DNA of 64,000 nt from Ciborinia camelliae (Eukaryota > Ascomycota > Leotiomycetes > Helotiales > Sclerotiniaceae): NCBI GenBank assembly GCA_025890175.1, contig JANPYM010000006.1:1426112-1490111 (forward strand), read 5' to 3'. Positions within the stretch are counted from its first letter, which is position 1. Each line of letters opens with the position of its first letter. Below are positions 47,535 through 60,052 of this stretch, piece by piece. The position numbers were made by a program, and so were the translations under genes. The notes beneath the pieces were generated by a model. It was not told the DNA's origin, did no database searches, and saw only the letters and a program-made list of their open reading frames with translations.

Positions 47535-48439
47535 TATGGAGAGGATAATGTATGGTACTTGTTCTTGTCCGGGGTTGAGATTTTATAACCCATTCTGTCA
47601 TTTGTGTATTTTGGGATCTGTTTTCTGACTAACAATAATCACTTCGCAGTATGAATATTTTTTTAGTAAATGTTCGAGAGGACCTGTTATGTATTTCCAT
47701 GATTACAATCGTTATTACAATATGAAAGAGTGCATCGAAGAATGGGGGTCTCGTTTATTTGTAAGGATAGTAGCAAGTCGGAGTAGATGGGGAAAGAATC
47801 CAATGATCATGAAATTAATGATATCAATATATTACATAGAGCTTGTCAGGCACGTCACCAAGGGCATGTGGAATGGAATCTAGGATCTGTAATGTGATAA
47901 AAGAACTATGCTGAAGAGGAAAAGATCATCTTCAGAAGATCACCATCTAAATATAGAGGGTGATATTTAGATGGTGATCACGTGACTAGTTACAAGGCAT
48001 CCATAGAGAACCGATTATTACTGGCTTTCTTTTCTTAAGTTTGTTCGCTGGTGAGGCTTTTTTCTTAATTGTTTTTAGTTGAGTTTCAATATCATCATCA
48101 TCTTTCATACCACGTTATACTGATGTTATATGACATATTGAGCAGATATAACATTGAGAGCCCTAGCAAGTTCAGAAAAAGATTTAAAGGAAAAGAAGGA
48201 AAAGAGTATATAGATATGAATTTCTGACTTCTCGAGGAACCTGAAGTAATGGGATCCGAAAATAGTCCACCTATGAAGGAGGAATCTCTCCCTCGACATG
48301 TTTGAGCAACACCCATTCCCACAACTGGAAACAACCGTAATTCAAAAACGTCCTGCCCCAAGAATAGTCTGAATGTAATGCAACTCTCCTCATTCCATAC
48401 AGATTCCAACTTCTTGACTCCGTCACAGCCGAACTTCCA
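47535..48439. other. Convergent intergenic gap
   Basis: 3' flanks of the CorA-like gene (+) and the HET gene (-), with a strong hairpin at 47938-47979. No gene is seen. Confidence 0.5.
47938..47979. repeat. Perfect 17-bp hairpin
   Basis: GATCACCATCTAAATAT (47938-47954) and its exact reverse complement (47963-47979) are separated by the 8-nt loop AGAGGGTG. A second small inverted pair (ATCTTC/GAAGAT) lies just upstream. It sits about 400 nt past the stop of the CorA-like gene in a convergent region. It may act on RNA ends, or be a tiny foldback remnant. Confidence 0.9.
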
Positions 48440-50387
48440 TCAGTAAACGATAAAAGAACCAGGAGAACCGTCAAGATATAGGCTTTCGTCAGTGTCCTTT
48501 CGAAATAGCTCTCGCAAAGCATTTCCAAGACGTGTCCGTTTTGGTATGAAACTTTCTTTACTGTACGTGATACCTATTCGCGTGTAAAAGCCATTAGGTG
48601 ACCCCTCTTTCTTTTGAAGAACTAGTGAATAAAAACGATGGGGATCATGATACGACTTTGAGTATTTCAGAATAGGGAGAGCCACCACTGATATTTCATC
48701 ATTCCCGTTGGCATAAACGTCCGGTTGTACATAGAAATTTTTATGATCAGGATTATTCCCAGGAAGTTCTAAACCTTGACCACAAAGATTGCCACGCATC
48801 AGAAATCCTCTCGCACGAAAATATCCGTCTGATATGGAACCTGTGTCATGGGCGCTGGATACGGGCGTAACTTTAATCTCATCAATCTTAATGTGATATT
48901 CGTTATTGGCATAGATGCTAGCCATAAAGACAGTCCCGTTGACAGAGGCCCATGACCAGCTTGGAGCTCGATACTCCTGTTCTAGAAAAGGTTGAGGGGC
49001 AGTAGACCACAAAAGTTGATCAATAAATTTAGATTTCCAAAGACCTGCCAGGTAGACATCATTGAGAGCTATCCGTGTACACTTGGCGAGTGCACTGATT
49101 GCAACTAATTTATCCGAATCGTTAGTCAGACATGTTCTGCTGTAAATATTAACCCAATTTTTCCATCTTTTGTAAACAGCGTCTTTATCTGGAAGTTCTT
49201 TTATCTTAACGTTGGAATATCCCAAAGTATTCGTGCAAAATTTTGGTATCCCTGTTGGATATGTTTCGGAGGCACTCAATTCCCTACATTCCCATAATAA
49301 CTCGTCGTCACAAAAATGAAGTGAACGGGGTGACAAGATACGTTCTTGCAAAACCCAGCCTCGTTTAATCAAAGGTGCCCGGGTCATTGTCCAGTCCCAT
49401 GAACCTGGTTCGACCAAATAGAATTGGTCGTTTTCAGCACTTTTCCATTTTGTCTCCACTAAGCATAGTTGCAAGTTTCTTGGGTCTCGGGATCGGGAAA
49501 GACCTTCATGACTATTTTTGGACGCTGTGGCCATGATGTTCAGCTTACTGTTGCTATAGACACTTTCCATTAAGGCAGATTCACTTTGCCAATCATCAGG
49601 AGAGTCCTGTACAATACAAAGTGAGTCTATCCATATGTAAGGGATAGTCATCTTTCTGGCCACGAAGATGGCCTCAATGAATGTCTTTGGGAGCAGTTCG
49701 AGAGGAATACCAGCTTTGAGCTTATCCCTAGTCAAAGATGTGAGTTTCAAAATATCTGAATTTCCCCAGCAATGGCTCAAGGCCGAATAATGCGAGTCTG
49801 GAATCACTTCTTCTCTTGTTTCGACAAGTCTGACATATTTCTGGTTTTCGTCAATTCGAAGGAGCCTCGAAGGCAGGTGGGTCTTAGACGCCGCTAGAGC
49901 TGTATTGCAAGCAATATGTTTTGATGAACATTCATGATACCATTTTGTAGCTTGCATCAACGCAGGATTTGTCATAGTGCTAATACCTGCAACTGCCATA
50001 TGACCTTTGATTGGGCCATCGGGCACTAAACTGTATTATAAGCAGTGATCATAATATATACGTCTAAAACGTACCTTTGTGCGACACTAAAGCTAAACTA
50101 AGATCACCGTAATCAGAAGTTTTGAAATAAAGATTATATGACGACATGTTGGTGTCATACGATTTATATAATTGCCAACCTGAAAAGAATGTCTCTAAGG
50201 AAGAGTCCTTCGTGGACCTCACTCCAGACCATGCTGCAAGTATTTTATGACAAATCCAACAGCCAGAGTCCGATGCATCGACGAGAGATTGCAAAGAAGG
50301 ATGGTGGTTATTAAAGTTTTTATATTCTGACGGGCCGCTCAAAATTTGATCGCCACAAAATATCTTCTGGCAAGCTTCGCAAGGCAT
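48440..50387 (-). CDS. HET-domain (heterokaryon incompatibility) protein
   Basis: Exons 50387-50075 and 50025-48440 join to 632 residues through a 49-nt intron. An N-terminal Cys-rich part (MPCEACQKIFCGD, SGCWICHKIL) may bind metal. The HET domain (about 180-330) shows its usual blocks: HYSALSHCWG, LPKTFIEAI, IPYIWIDSLCIVQDSPDDW and SNSKLNIMATAS, then RGWVLQERILSPRSLHF further on. The C-terminal part has YRAPSWSWASVNG, also usual in this family. HET proteins take part in non-self recognition and can trigger cell death after fusion of unlike hyphae; many fungal genomes carry dozens of paralogs, so a direct incompatibility role is not certain. No NACHT or repeat domain is attached. The downstream frame is intact. 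Confidence 0.92.
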
Positions 50388-53300
50388 TTTTTCTGAGCAT
50401 AGGTATGGAGTGAAATCCGCGATATCGAAAGAAAGTAATGAGTGAAAATTCGTTCATGTCTTATCCTCCTAGTGCGGCTGACGTGGTAAGAACTTACACC
50501 ACATCTGATTTGCCCGAAGACCCTGGTCCAGTCAAGTAGCAAAGATCTGGCGGCTAAAATCAAATGGTAGTAAGATTGTTGGAAGAACACGTGAATATTC
50601 TACATTCACAGTGTGGGGTGTATGCTACGGGATACGGGACTAGCGTTCCATTGCTGCTGTGCATAGGTAGTTTAACCTCACATACAATACAACAAAGATA
50701 ATATGCATAATATACCCAAGATAGTCAGTCCATCCAATAAACAAATAAACATCATCGAATCATACTATTTTCTGCCCAATCTGGCAATCCAAAGCGGAAA
50801 AGGAAGTCGATGGTTCGTCCATCGTTTTGATAGTCAATGCCTCTTCTCGTTAGAGAGAGGTCTTTTTGATGGAATTGTGCCTCTCTCCCCTAGAACGGGA
50901 ATTAAGAGGGGTGATGTGAGGGCAAGAGGGGGAGAAAGTTCAAATGCCATAACATAATCTAGCGGGCGAATTAGGCCCCAAAGCTCAGACAACACATACA
51001 TGTAATACCACCACAGCTCCCAAAAAGGCATTACACACCTGCTTTGCTGTTTTCATTCTACTGACGGCTGGGCGGAAACAACTAATGCAGATGGGTATCT
51101 ATTGGATAGCCTTACATCTTTGATACAAAATAGGTAAGTAGGTAGGTAGGTTAGTCGACTTGAGGAACCTTTTAGTTTGCGGTTTGTAAATTCAAGTTGG
51201 GTGGGTTTATATCTATGTATATACCATGTATTAGCTGTTATAGAGAGGGAGAGAGAGATTTTGAGCATTATTATTAATATATATTAATACCTAATCATAC
51301 CTACCTAATAATAATTAAGCATCTAGATATATCTAATTTAACAATAACCAATAGAATTAAATCGAATCAATTCCCTCCCTCCTAGTAACAAGAAATAGAA
51401 TACTAGGTAACTAATAGGAATAGAAAGTAACGAGGAAAAGAAGTTTGATATCGATCATGATTCGAGTTCTACCACAATAGTACAACATAACATTTCTTTT
51501 CTATCTAAAATTCCACAAACCAACATCCATACCGGTATTCAAAAATTAAAATATTCCACTCTACATAACCATACGAGACGGTTCATTCTCCATGGCAGCA
51601 GGATCTATAAATTCCTTCGTTCTTTCTCCCCAACCCCATGCCCATCCCCAAGCCAGGCATACCCTCTCCCCTCCTCTCCCCAATAAACATGCATCAAAAG
51701 CTCCGCTCTCTGCCTCTCAAACGCCCTCATCAGGATGTTCAAAATCTCCTTTCACTGCATCCCCAATTTCATCCCCACTATAATTTTCCTTTTTTTCCCC
51801 AACAAGCATCCCCATCAACCCCCAAATTGCCAAAGCCCTCTTATCCCTCCTCCTCACATATTCCTCACTCTCCTTCTCATCTTCCCTCTCGCCCTCAAAA
51901 CCCCTAATCCACCACAGTTTTCCCAATTTCCCAACCCCCCAAGTTCATCTCATTCATCTTCAATATACGTGTATAAAAAGGATCCTTCATGAAGCAACAG
52001 GTAAGGCAAGGTAAGACAACCCATATATAATGTAATGCATGCATTTCTCAAGGTTAAGTAGAAACATCATTTAAGATATCGAGTTTTTCGGAATACGTCT
52101 GCTTGCATTATAATTATGGTTATGATTATGATGATGATGTCTAAAAGAAGAAGAAGAGAGAGATTATCCCCAAATCATGAGTTAAATATTAAGTTGACAT
52201 TGTGATTTGAAATGATAGGAGAATTCCTGCGGGGTAAGATAGTCTTGGGAGAAGAGAACCAGCTAGCTATTATTGATGCAGCTTTGAAGATAAAGAAGAT
52301 CCTGAGTAAATAAACCCCGAAGCCTTAGCACGCTAATGAAATATCCGAGGTTTCAACCCTTTTCGTGCTGGTTTTGGGATCCGTGATAGTTTTCGAAGTG
52401 GCGATACGGAGATAAGACAAGCTAGTGCAGATGGGATGGGATGGGAACGATAGAATCAGGGATGCGTTTTGGGATCCAAATCTAACAGGCATGATGATAG
52501 AGAGTTAAGAAAGAAAGATTTGTGCTTAAAGGTGGAGGTGGAGTTTTGATGGATCTTGAATTTTCCATGAATACTGACTGGTATTTTTGGGCGTAGAGTG
52601 ACGTTTCATTAGAGTTTTTGTCTTTCGAAAGTTGCCCGACGAGATCCGTTTGGATCTGTGCCGTGGGAAAGATGGCTTCAAGATACATCTGTGTAGAGTG
52701 TAATGAGTTGGAGGTGACCCTTCTGAACCAGCATACTATGCATGGGGGTTATGAGCGTTGGTTCTAGTATTGCGCGCCACGATCGGAGGCTGTAGGCATG
52801 TATATATGGACTCCAGACCTTCCATCAAACCGACGGCGCAGGGAAATGAAGAATACTCCCATAGACCATTGGTATTGGTATTGGTATTGGAGAAGCGCAA
52901 TGGAGTGATATCCGTCAAGCCGTGCATAGCCAAGAAACTGACATTTGGAAACGTCAGCTATACCATTCTTGAATACAGATTGTTTCAAAAAGAAAGAAGT
53001 ACAATGAGTATAGAAGTATAAACATACGAAATGAGAAAGGAAGCTGGATATAAGTAAGGAACTAAAATGGCCATCCTACCCACACTAACAAAGACAGTCC
53101 TCCATAAGCATCATCATCAATTCAGAAATTTACATGTATATATAACATATAACGATTTTGATCCCCAAGAACTTGAACATCCATTTCTAAAAGCTCCTTC
53201 AAGAAATCAACATCAACAGCCTGACAGAGCCCTTGACCACTGCCTCATTCCTTCGATGCAAAAACTAGGTATTCAAAATTCTCCAGCCGGCGAATAAAAA

Positions 53301-54215
53301 ACAAGCACAAGAACAAGAACATGACCTCGAAAAATATTCCATTACATGACCAACCCCTGGATAGCTACATATGGCCAGGGAATGAATCAACGATACAACG
53401 ATACAAGCGAGGAGAAAGACGAGATGAGGAGGAATCCTACTTCCAATATATATCCGTGCTGGGGTTTGGCATGGCGAATTTCGCCGGAAAATTCATATAT
53501 ATAGTCCGAATAACCATCGACCGTCGATGATCTTATGATTTATTTATATACGGATTAATCCGCAATCTCGCAAACCAAGTCCCCATACTGGCCTCTCAGA
53601 GTATGACATTTAAACAACAATATTAGAAAAGAGGTTTAAAAGATCGTACAACCAATTTCTTGTATGAGAACGACGCCACTTGATGCGTTCGTTGAGCTTT
53701 GCTTGCTTTGTGAAGGATGAATTTAAATTCCCGAATGGATGTTTCCCGCAGCAAAGAAAGCATTTGTTGGTTTTCGTTTTCCACTGCGAGTCTTTTGAAA
53801 GAAAAGTCGGTGATGAAAATCCACAAGATGCTGATCTATGTGTATCATGAGTTAGGCGAATGAGACTTCTACATTCTTTCCCACTTGACCGTCTGGACTC
53901 TCATTATGCCTTTCCAACATGAATCTACCCTGAAACTTATCCGAGTTACCACGTGTAAACGTCTCCATGGCCGTTTCGGAGGAATCGTATCTGTCCAGGG
54001 AAATCAACAAATATGGGCGACTCGTCTTGCTTCAGCATCGTCAACGCTATGCTATATTAGATAAGGAAAGTACCAGCAGCAGCACTTTCAAATTCAGCAT
54101 GTGCTACTTCGTGCCAAAGTCCTTGTACGTATTGCCGAAGTTCAGTTCAATCCATTACGATGAGAGCGAAGAACAAGCTATAAGAAGATAATCGGTGATA
54201 AGCTCACTCCCATCT
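50388..54215. other. Gene-poor region of about 3.8 kb
   Basis: Promoter of the HET gene, then AT-rich and CT-rich DNA. Minus-strand readings at about 51995-51717 (RRRDKRALAIWGLMGMLVG) and 52688-52482 (preceded by a CTACACAG acceptor) have some protein-like texture but no connected gene model. GGTA repeats occur near 51135 and a TTGGTA run near 52870. No gene is called. Confidence 0.4.
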
Positions 54216-54673
54216 TTAATAATTCGGTAACTCGTCCAAGCTGGGTTCTTTAATAGTCGTCTTGGGTTTCTTGTGTTTCTTTCTTCGTTGGCCCTTCTTG
54301 CCTTTGCCTTTGGGTATATATTTCGAACGAGCAATAGTGATCTATAGTTCATCCTCTCCCTCCTCTCCCTCCTCTCCCTCCTCTCCCTCCTCTCCCTCCT
54401 CTCCCTCCTCTCCCTCCTCTCCCTCCTCTCCCTCCTCTCCCTCCTCTCCCTCCTCTCCCTCCTCTCCCTCCTCTCCCTCCTCTCCCTCCTCTCCCTCCTC
54501 TCCCTCCTCTCCCTCCTCTCCCTCCTCCACCTTAACATCTAATTTAATAATCCCCTAAATTCCAATAAAGCCCAGACTCTCATTTCTTCCCAATAATCTC
54601 ATCCCTATCTCATCCCTATCTCATCTACATCCCAAGTGCGTATTTTGATCCGCCATCCCGGCCCATCCGCCAT
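54216..54673 (-). CDS. Tiny gene built around a 9-bp (Gly-Glu-Glu) repeat array
   Basis: ATG at 54673 has an A-rich context and a TATA-like TTTATATAT 26-34 nt upstream. Exon 1 (54673-54629, MADGPGWRIKIRTWD) joins exon 2 (from 54554, GIIKLDVK) across a 74-nt intron, GTAGAT...TTTAG, in phase 0. Exon 2 runs into about 19 Gly-Glu-Glu repeats, then GEDEL and TAG (54344-54342). In the same frame past the TAG, a strongly basic tail follows (ITIARSKYIPKGKGKKGQ, RRKKHKKPKTTIKEPSLD, ending LPNY) to TAA at 54216. Three readings are possible: an 85-residue acidic protein stopping at TAG; stop readthrough to a charge-split protein; or removal of the whole repeat as a GT...AG intron (AAG|GTGGAG ... CTATAG|ATC, phase 0), giving a 64-residue basic protein. 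No family is recognised. Confidence 0.5.
54353..54527. repeat. 9-bp minisatellite (TCCCTCCTC)n
   Basis: About 19 nearly identical 9-bp units; purine-rich on the minus strand. Being a multiple of 3, it is open in several frames: Gly-Glu-Glu and Glu-Arg-Arg on minus, Ser-Ser-Pro on plus. The mirror-symmetric purine tract could form triplex DNA. Confidence 0.95.
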
Positions 54674-55353
54674 ATTATTTTGTTGTTGCGGGGGAACAAT
54701 ATATAAAGGGGGGGGTGAGGTTGAAGGGACAAGACCAAAGCAGGAGGACTCTTGTTATTAAATTAAGATAGGGGCATCCCATCCATAGAATCCAATATAA
54801 TTATACCTAAAAAAGGCCTCCCGCATCCCGCATCGCACCCCTTGCTACCTACTAGGCTGCGGTCCTGATATTATACCTATACATGTAGCACTTACCTACA
54901 TCCATTATATCATATCATAGGTATCTTGTCATATTGTATCGTGAATAAGCTGCATTTCCAGCATTTCAAACATTGTATTGTAAGATTAGCTACTTAGGTC
55001 TGTCTGTCTTACAATAAATAATAACAATTTGAACCTTATGCATCCATCCATCTAGCTCTTAAGAATTCCGTACGTGCTAGAAGGTATCTATCATTCCTCG
55101 TAGATGCTTTTGAAAAGTCCCATGACATTTCATAATATAAGAAGAAATCAAAGCAGTATTTGCAAAGTTGAGGAGAAAAAAAAACCTCATTTACAGGGTT
55201 ATCATATTGTATCATATCACATTGAGCCGCAGAAATATTTGTAACATGATTTCATTTTTTAAAACAAAAATGTAGCGCGTAAACATTGAAAGCTAGTACC
55301 TTACATCCCAAAGCATCCGCCAATATCCATTATGTTTGATGACATTGGAATCA
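54674..55353. other. Intergenic gap, tandem minus-strand genes
   Basis: Promoter of the tiny repeat gene and 3' flank of eIF3a. AT-rich, with short TATCATATC repeats; nothing else is seen. Confidence 0.5.
54699..54707 (-). promoter_or_regulatory. TATA-like element of the tiny repeat gene
   Basis: TTTATATAT on the minus strand, 26-34 nt before the ATG at 54673, set between C-rich runs. Its position would give a very short leader. It supports the proposed start but is a weak motif alone. Confidence 0.4.
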
Positions 55354-58300
55354 TTACTTTCGAAGATGTGGAGGAACCCATTTACCACCAGTTGTTTTTG
55401 GTGGAGTAACTTTTGGTGGACTGACTTTTGGTGAATTGGCCGATGAAGTGCCGTCAACAGCAGATGGAGTAGAATCACGAGGAGTGGACTCTCGAGGAGT
55501 GAAGTCTCGAGGAGTGGAGGCTCGAGGAGTGGAATCACGAGAAGTGGGGTCTGATGAACCACCAGCAGCTCCCTTTGCTGCTTCTCTTTCTCTCCAGGAA
55601 GGCTTGTTACCAGCGAGTGCAAGACGGGGTGGACCACCTGCACTTGGACGGTCGCTGGAATCAGCACGTTCCGTAATTGGTGATGGACGAGCGACGGGTG
55701 CCTCGGATGGAATCTCCTTGCCTTCAGCGCGGAGTTTCTCCTTCTCTCTCCAGCCCATCTTAGCACCAGCAAGAGCGAGAGGTGCACGTCTTTCTCCACC
55801 TGCCTTCTCGTCGGCTCTTCTCTTGGCAGCCTCCTCAGCTCTTCGCTCTTGTAACGCAGCCATCTCCAAAGCCTCTTGTCTCTCCTTTTCGCGAATTGCC
55901 TTGAGTTCAGCAAATTCGGCCTTCCTCTTCTCTTCTCTCTCGTCCTTCTCAAGTTTCTCTTTTTGAGCACGTTCTTCCTCTTCCCTGAGTTTTCTCTCAT
56001 GTTCTTCACGCTCTCTCTTCTCACGAATCTTACGTTCCTTGAACTCCTTTCTACGTTGTGAGATTTGTTTCTCAAGTTCCTTCTCAGCATCGCGACGACG
56101 TTTGTCGAATTCTTCGTGTCTGCGCTCGGCAATATCATCACGGAAAGATTCGTAATGAATGACCAATCTGGCCAATCTGTGCTTCAGCGCAACATTTTCC
56201 TTGTGTTTGGCTTCAGCATCCTTCAAGGTTTGAGCCTTGGTCTTCTCATAAGCAGCCAAATCACGCTGTCTTTGTGATTCATAGTCTTCGGGCAGCTTCT
56301 TGGCTTCCTCCTTTCTGAATGCTCTCTCAAGATGATCGATACGTTTACCGGTAATTCTCAACTTTTCGTTGGTATCGTTCTTCTCACGCTCGAGTTGAGC
56401 CAACTTCATGGCACGAAGTTTGTTGCCATCAAGGTTGTCCAAATCATCAAGATCAATGTCAAGAGTCTTGTTGCCAATCTTGAGATCATCAATTTGCTTT
56501 TGGAGCTCTGCTTTTCGGACACGTTCCAACTCGGCCTTGATACGATCATCCTCACGCTTCTTTTGTTCGGCTTGAAGTCTCTTGTCCTCGGCTTCTTGAA
56601 GTTGTGCAGCCTTGATACGTTTTCGTGTGGCTTCTTCTTTCTCTTTGCGAGATTGAATTTCGGATGCTTCCTCCTTTCGCTTCTGGATGATATCTTTTCG
56701 CTCCAAAGTTTCCTTGTGCTCTCTCTCCGCACCAGCTCTGGCTCTTGCGTATGCATCATCACGAGCTTTGATTCGTGCTTCATTGAACGTTGGGTCAACG
56801 TATTGGGCGGTAACAAATAAAGATTGGAAAAGACGTGTAAGTTGAGTTCGCACAATTTCAGAAGGAGTGTTTTGGAGTCTTTGAACAGATGCAGTTTCGG
56901 TCTCAGCAGATCCTGCACCAGAGCCAGCATGGATCGCCTTGGCAGATGAGAAAACATCAGTATCGAAGCTAAGAACACCAGTAGCGTGATCCATTCGGAT
57001 GGCAAGATCACCCTTCTTGTTACCGTTCATGATGAACTTCTCGATTGTTTCTCTGGTAACTTGGAATGGCTCTGGGAACTTGGCGAGATTCTCAACGAAG
57101 TTAAGATCAACAGTTTCGTAGACTTGGGAAAGTTGTTGGAAGAGTCTGGTCAAGATGACTTGTTGAAGAGGAAGGACATACTTCTCCATCTCGGCATCAG
57201 CACCAATTTGAGACAGAATTGGGGAGATCTTCTGGCAAATCGAAAGAGGATGGAAGTCAACTTCAAGGATGTTGTAAAGCTCACGGATCTCAGGGCGGGC
57301 ACGCTTGAGAAGACCCTTGCTCATGGCATCCTTGAAAAGAACAGCACGAGTAGGAGCCTGAGCCATACCGAGAAGATGAGTAAGACGAGAGTTCCTGTTC
57401 TTCTTTTGCTCATCGCTGTCGACCAAGGCGCCACGAGATCTCGAGGTGCTAATCACAGGGATGGCGAGGGCGGACAAGAGAACAAAGGAAGCAGCTTTGG
57501 AGAGATCAGCCTCAGATGTTGCTGGGTTATCCGCCTTTTTGCTTTGACCGGCTGCAACCATTTGGGCGGATTGACGGAGAAGGTTGTAGTATCTCGACCA
57601 TGCAGCAGCGTGGAAGAGATAGTTCTCGCCAACCAAAAAGATTCTGGTCAACTTCTCATAGTAGTTGGCCATCATCACATTCTTAGGTGGTCGCTTGCTA
57701 AGGCTGAGCAAGGTGTGAATGTCCTCAACACTTCTGAAAGCCTCTTGCCACAACTCAAGTTCGACTGCCACATTCAATTGTTGAAAACGAGTCTCGAGAT
57801 GGCGTTGGAGGGTATCTGGATCGTTGAGATTGATGGCATGCATTTGAGCAGAGTACTTTGCAGCAGTTTGAACATGGTTTCTAAGCAACTCGCACAATCG
57901 ACGGAACTCGGTCTTTCTAGTGTATTTCTGGCAAAACTCGAATGCTTGCATGGCGGTGCTCTGGTACATAATCTCCAATCTGGCATTATTTCGGAGGATA
58001 TCGAGAACAGTTCTGTAAGTCTCCCACAAGAATTTTAGCCATGGTGTAACGATGGCACGATCAGTACGATCTCTGGATTGTTCGCCGGATACAGTTGACA
58101 AAAGGATAGATTCGGGGGTTTCGGTTGCTTCCAAATCATCGACACTTGCGGTTGCTGCTTCTGTATCTAAGGAAGATTGAACCTCATCGGCCTTTGCTTG
58201 TGCAGTCTTTACTTTTTCTTCGGCCAATTCGATAAACTTCTTGAGAACGAGCTAAACCAAAATTATCAGCCCCGCACATGTGGAAATACCACCCACTTCT

Positions 58301-58582
58301 GCTTACCTCGATTGTGCCAACATTGGTATTTTGACTGATGTTCTTGTATTGGTATAAAGCGTCCTTGGCAAGTTTTCCTTTCTTTTGTTCGACAGACTGT
58401 TCCACCAATAAGAGCATAACAGGCTCCAGCGACGTAATCGGGGCATTTCTCGATCTTTTCGAAGTAACATGTTCGTGAAGTAAGACCAAAGCTGCCTGGG
58501 ATTGTCCAACACCCATTAATTCATGGGCGCGTTTGAGGACATTCTCAGGTTTTTGGTGAGGCGGAGGAGGCATGCTGGGCAA
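55354..58582 (-). CDS. TIF32: Translation initiation factor eIF3 subunit A
   Basis: Exons 58582-58307 and 58251-55354 join to 1057 residues through a 55-nt intron; the join gives [20 protein letters not shown]. An in-frame ATG at 58573 ([12 protein letters not shown]) is an equally good start. The N-terminal half has the eIF3a helical repeats and PCI region ([47 protein letters not shown]). A very long charged helix follows (about 520-880; Glu/Lys/Arg-rich, for example [20 protein letters not shown]), the spectrin-like part that contacts eIF3b and the 40S subunit. The tail has [15 protein letters not shown] repeats and ends [11 protein letters not shown], typical of fungal eIF3a. It is the largest scaffold subunit of eIF3 in the cytoplasm and should be essential. 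Confidence 0.96.
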
Positions 58583-59369
58583 GCTCCTCTGCGAAGATTG
58601 CGCGGAGGAAGTTGAGGTGGTGTTGGTTTAACGCAGTGATCACTTAGATCAATATTTTCAAAGATAATAAATATATCTTTGAAAATCAATAAAATATAGC
58701 CTGACAAATTATACTCTCAAAGGCTAGGAAGGGTGGTCCGACTTCGATGGTTATCGAAATGATCGAAGTGGGTTGAAATTCTTAAACAAAAACTAGTTGT
58801 GCGATAAATTTAATACAACTTCAACATAACGTGTGCGAAAAATTACCTAAGGCTAAAATTGTTAAGCGTTACTCCCTGGCACTTTAGAAAGGAAGCAAAG
58901 GTCAGGTGACTCGGGCAAAAAGGCAGCCGAAGAGCCGGAGGTAGGAAGGTAATGAGGCCGGGGTTCTTAGATCCATATTACGGAGGAGTGAATTGAGTGA
59001 ATTGAGTGAAATGACGGGAAGTAAAGTAAAGTAGAAGAGAATAAAGAAAAAAAGTAAAAGCCACACACTTACCTCCTCGAGACTCGAAGAGATTGTTGTT
59101 TTTGTCTCTTTCTTTTTATTACTCGAGATCAAGTAAGAGATAGAGAGAGAAAGAGAGGGAGAGAGAGGGAGAGAAAGAGAGAAGCTTACTAAGGTTCAGT
59201 AAGGTACTGCAGATGGTCAAGTTGGAGTACGAGTATCTAATTTATTATTAATATTATTATACAAATTATACTAAACAGAGGGGGGGAAATCTTAAAAAGT
59301 ATAAGGTCTACTACTATAGGTAAATAGTAGAGAGAGTAATTAACCTTTCTATTGATATAGGTAAATATA

Positions 59370-59401
<32 letters not shown>

Positions 59402-60052
59402 TTACTCAATCTACCTATCTAGGTACCTAATTATTCACTTCTTTACAATTCATTTTAGGTATCCTTATTTGAATTTTAGGTAGATGCCTTCCTTATCTTG
59501 CCTGGCCTTGCCTTGTCCCTCTCTTTCTTTCTCTTTTTTCACCTATACCTCACTTCACCTTACCTCACCTTTGAAGGCTTAAACGGAAATAGCGAACCGA
59601 CATACCGGCCTGAAAAGAATTCCAAATTAAACTTCCGTCCATCCATCATCCACAGCCCATACCAGTTCTCGACCTTAAACTACTATCATCAAAGATTCAA
59701 ACCAACCATAAACAATACCACTCCTTTCCGACACATTACAATACTGAGTATATGAAAAGACAACTTAGTTCAATTCAATCAATTCACTTCAACTCGATAC
59801 CATATCATATCAATCAATCAATTTCTAATTGTAATAAACCACGCCTAACCACACCTACCCACCCTACCAAGTCGCTTCTCGGTATGTTTTGATCTACAGG
59901 ACCATCTTGTTTCTCCTTATCCTGTCGCAACACACGAGTTAAACTAATTTCCCAATCCAGCTCTTCCTCAACCACTACACCAACCCTGACCATACCGACC
60001 TCCCTCACCAAACCGACCATAACAACCACAACGACCAAACCGACCTTTCATC
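58583..60052. other. Divergent promoter region with simple repeats
   Basis: Lies between eIF3a (-) and the G-gamma gene (+). It holds a GA-rich tract (59134-59181), an (ATT)n run (59372-59402), CCTAGGTACCTA-type motifs (59405-59430) and a C/A-rich leader just before 60053. No gene is supported; the 85-codon frame at 59498 starts with TTG. Confidence 0.5.

Noticed and set aside
54155..54538. Glu-Arg-Arg repeat frame (127 codons, minus) and Ser-Ser-Pro repeat frame (plus, 54262-54558)
   Set aside because: Both are alternative frames of the 9-bp array. Only the Gly-Glu-Glu frame connects to a plausible start exon and tail.
56986..58038. 350-codon frame on the plus strand
   Set aside because: It lies entirely antisense to eIF3a and is a shadow of that gene's codon usage; it has no domain content.
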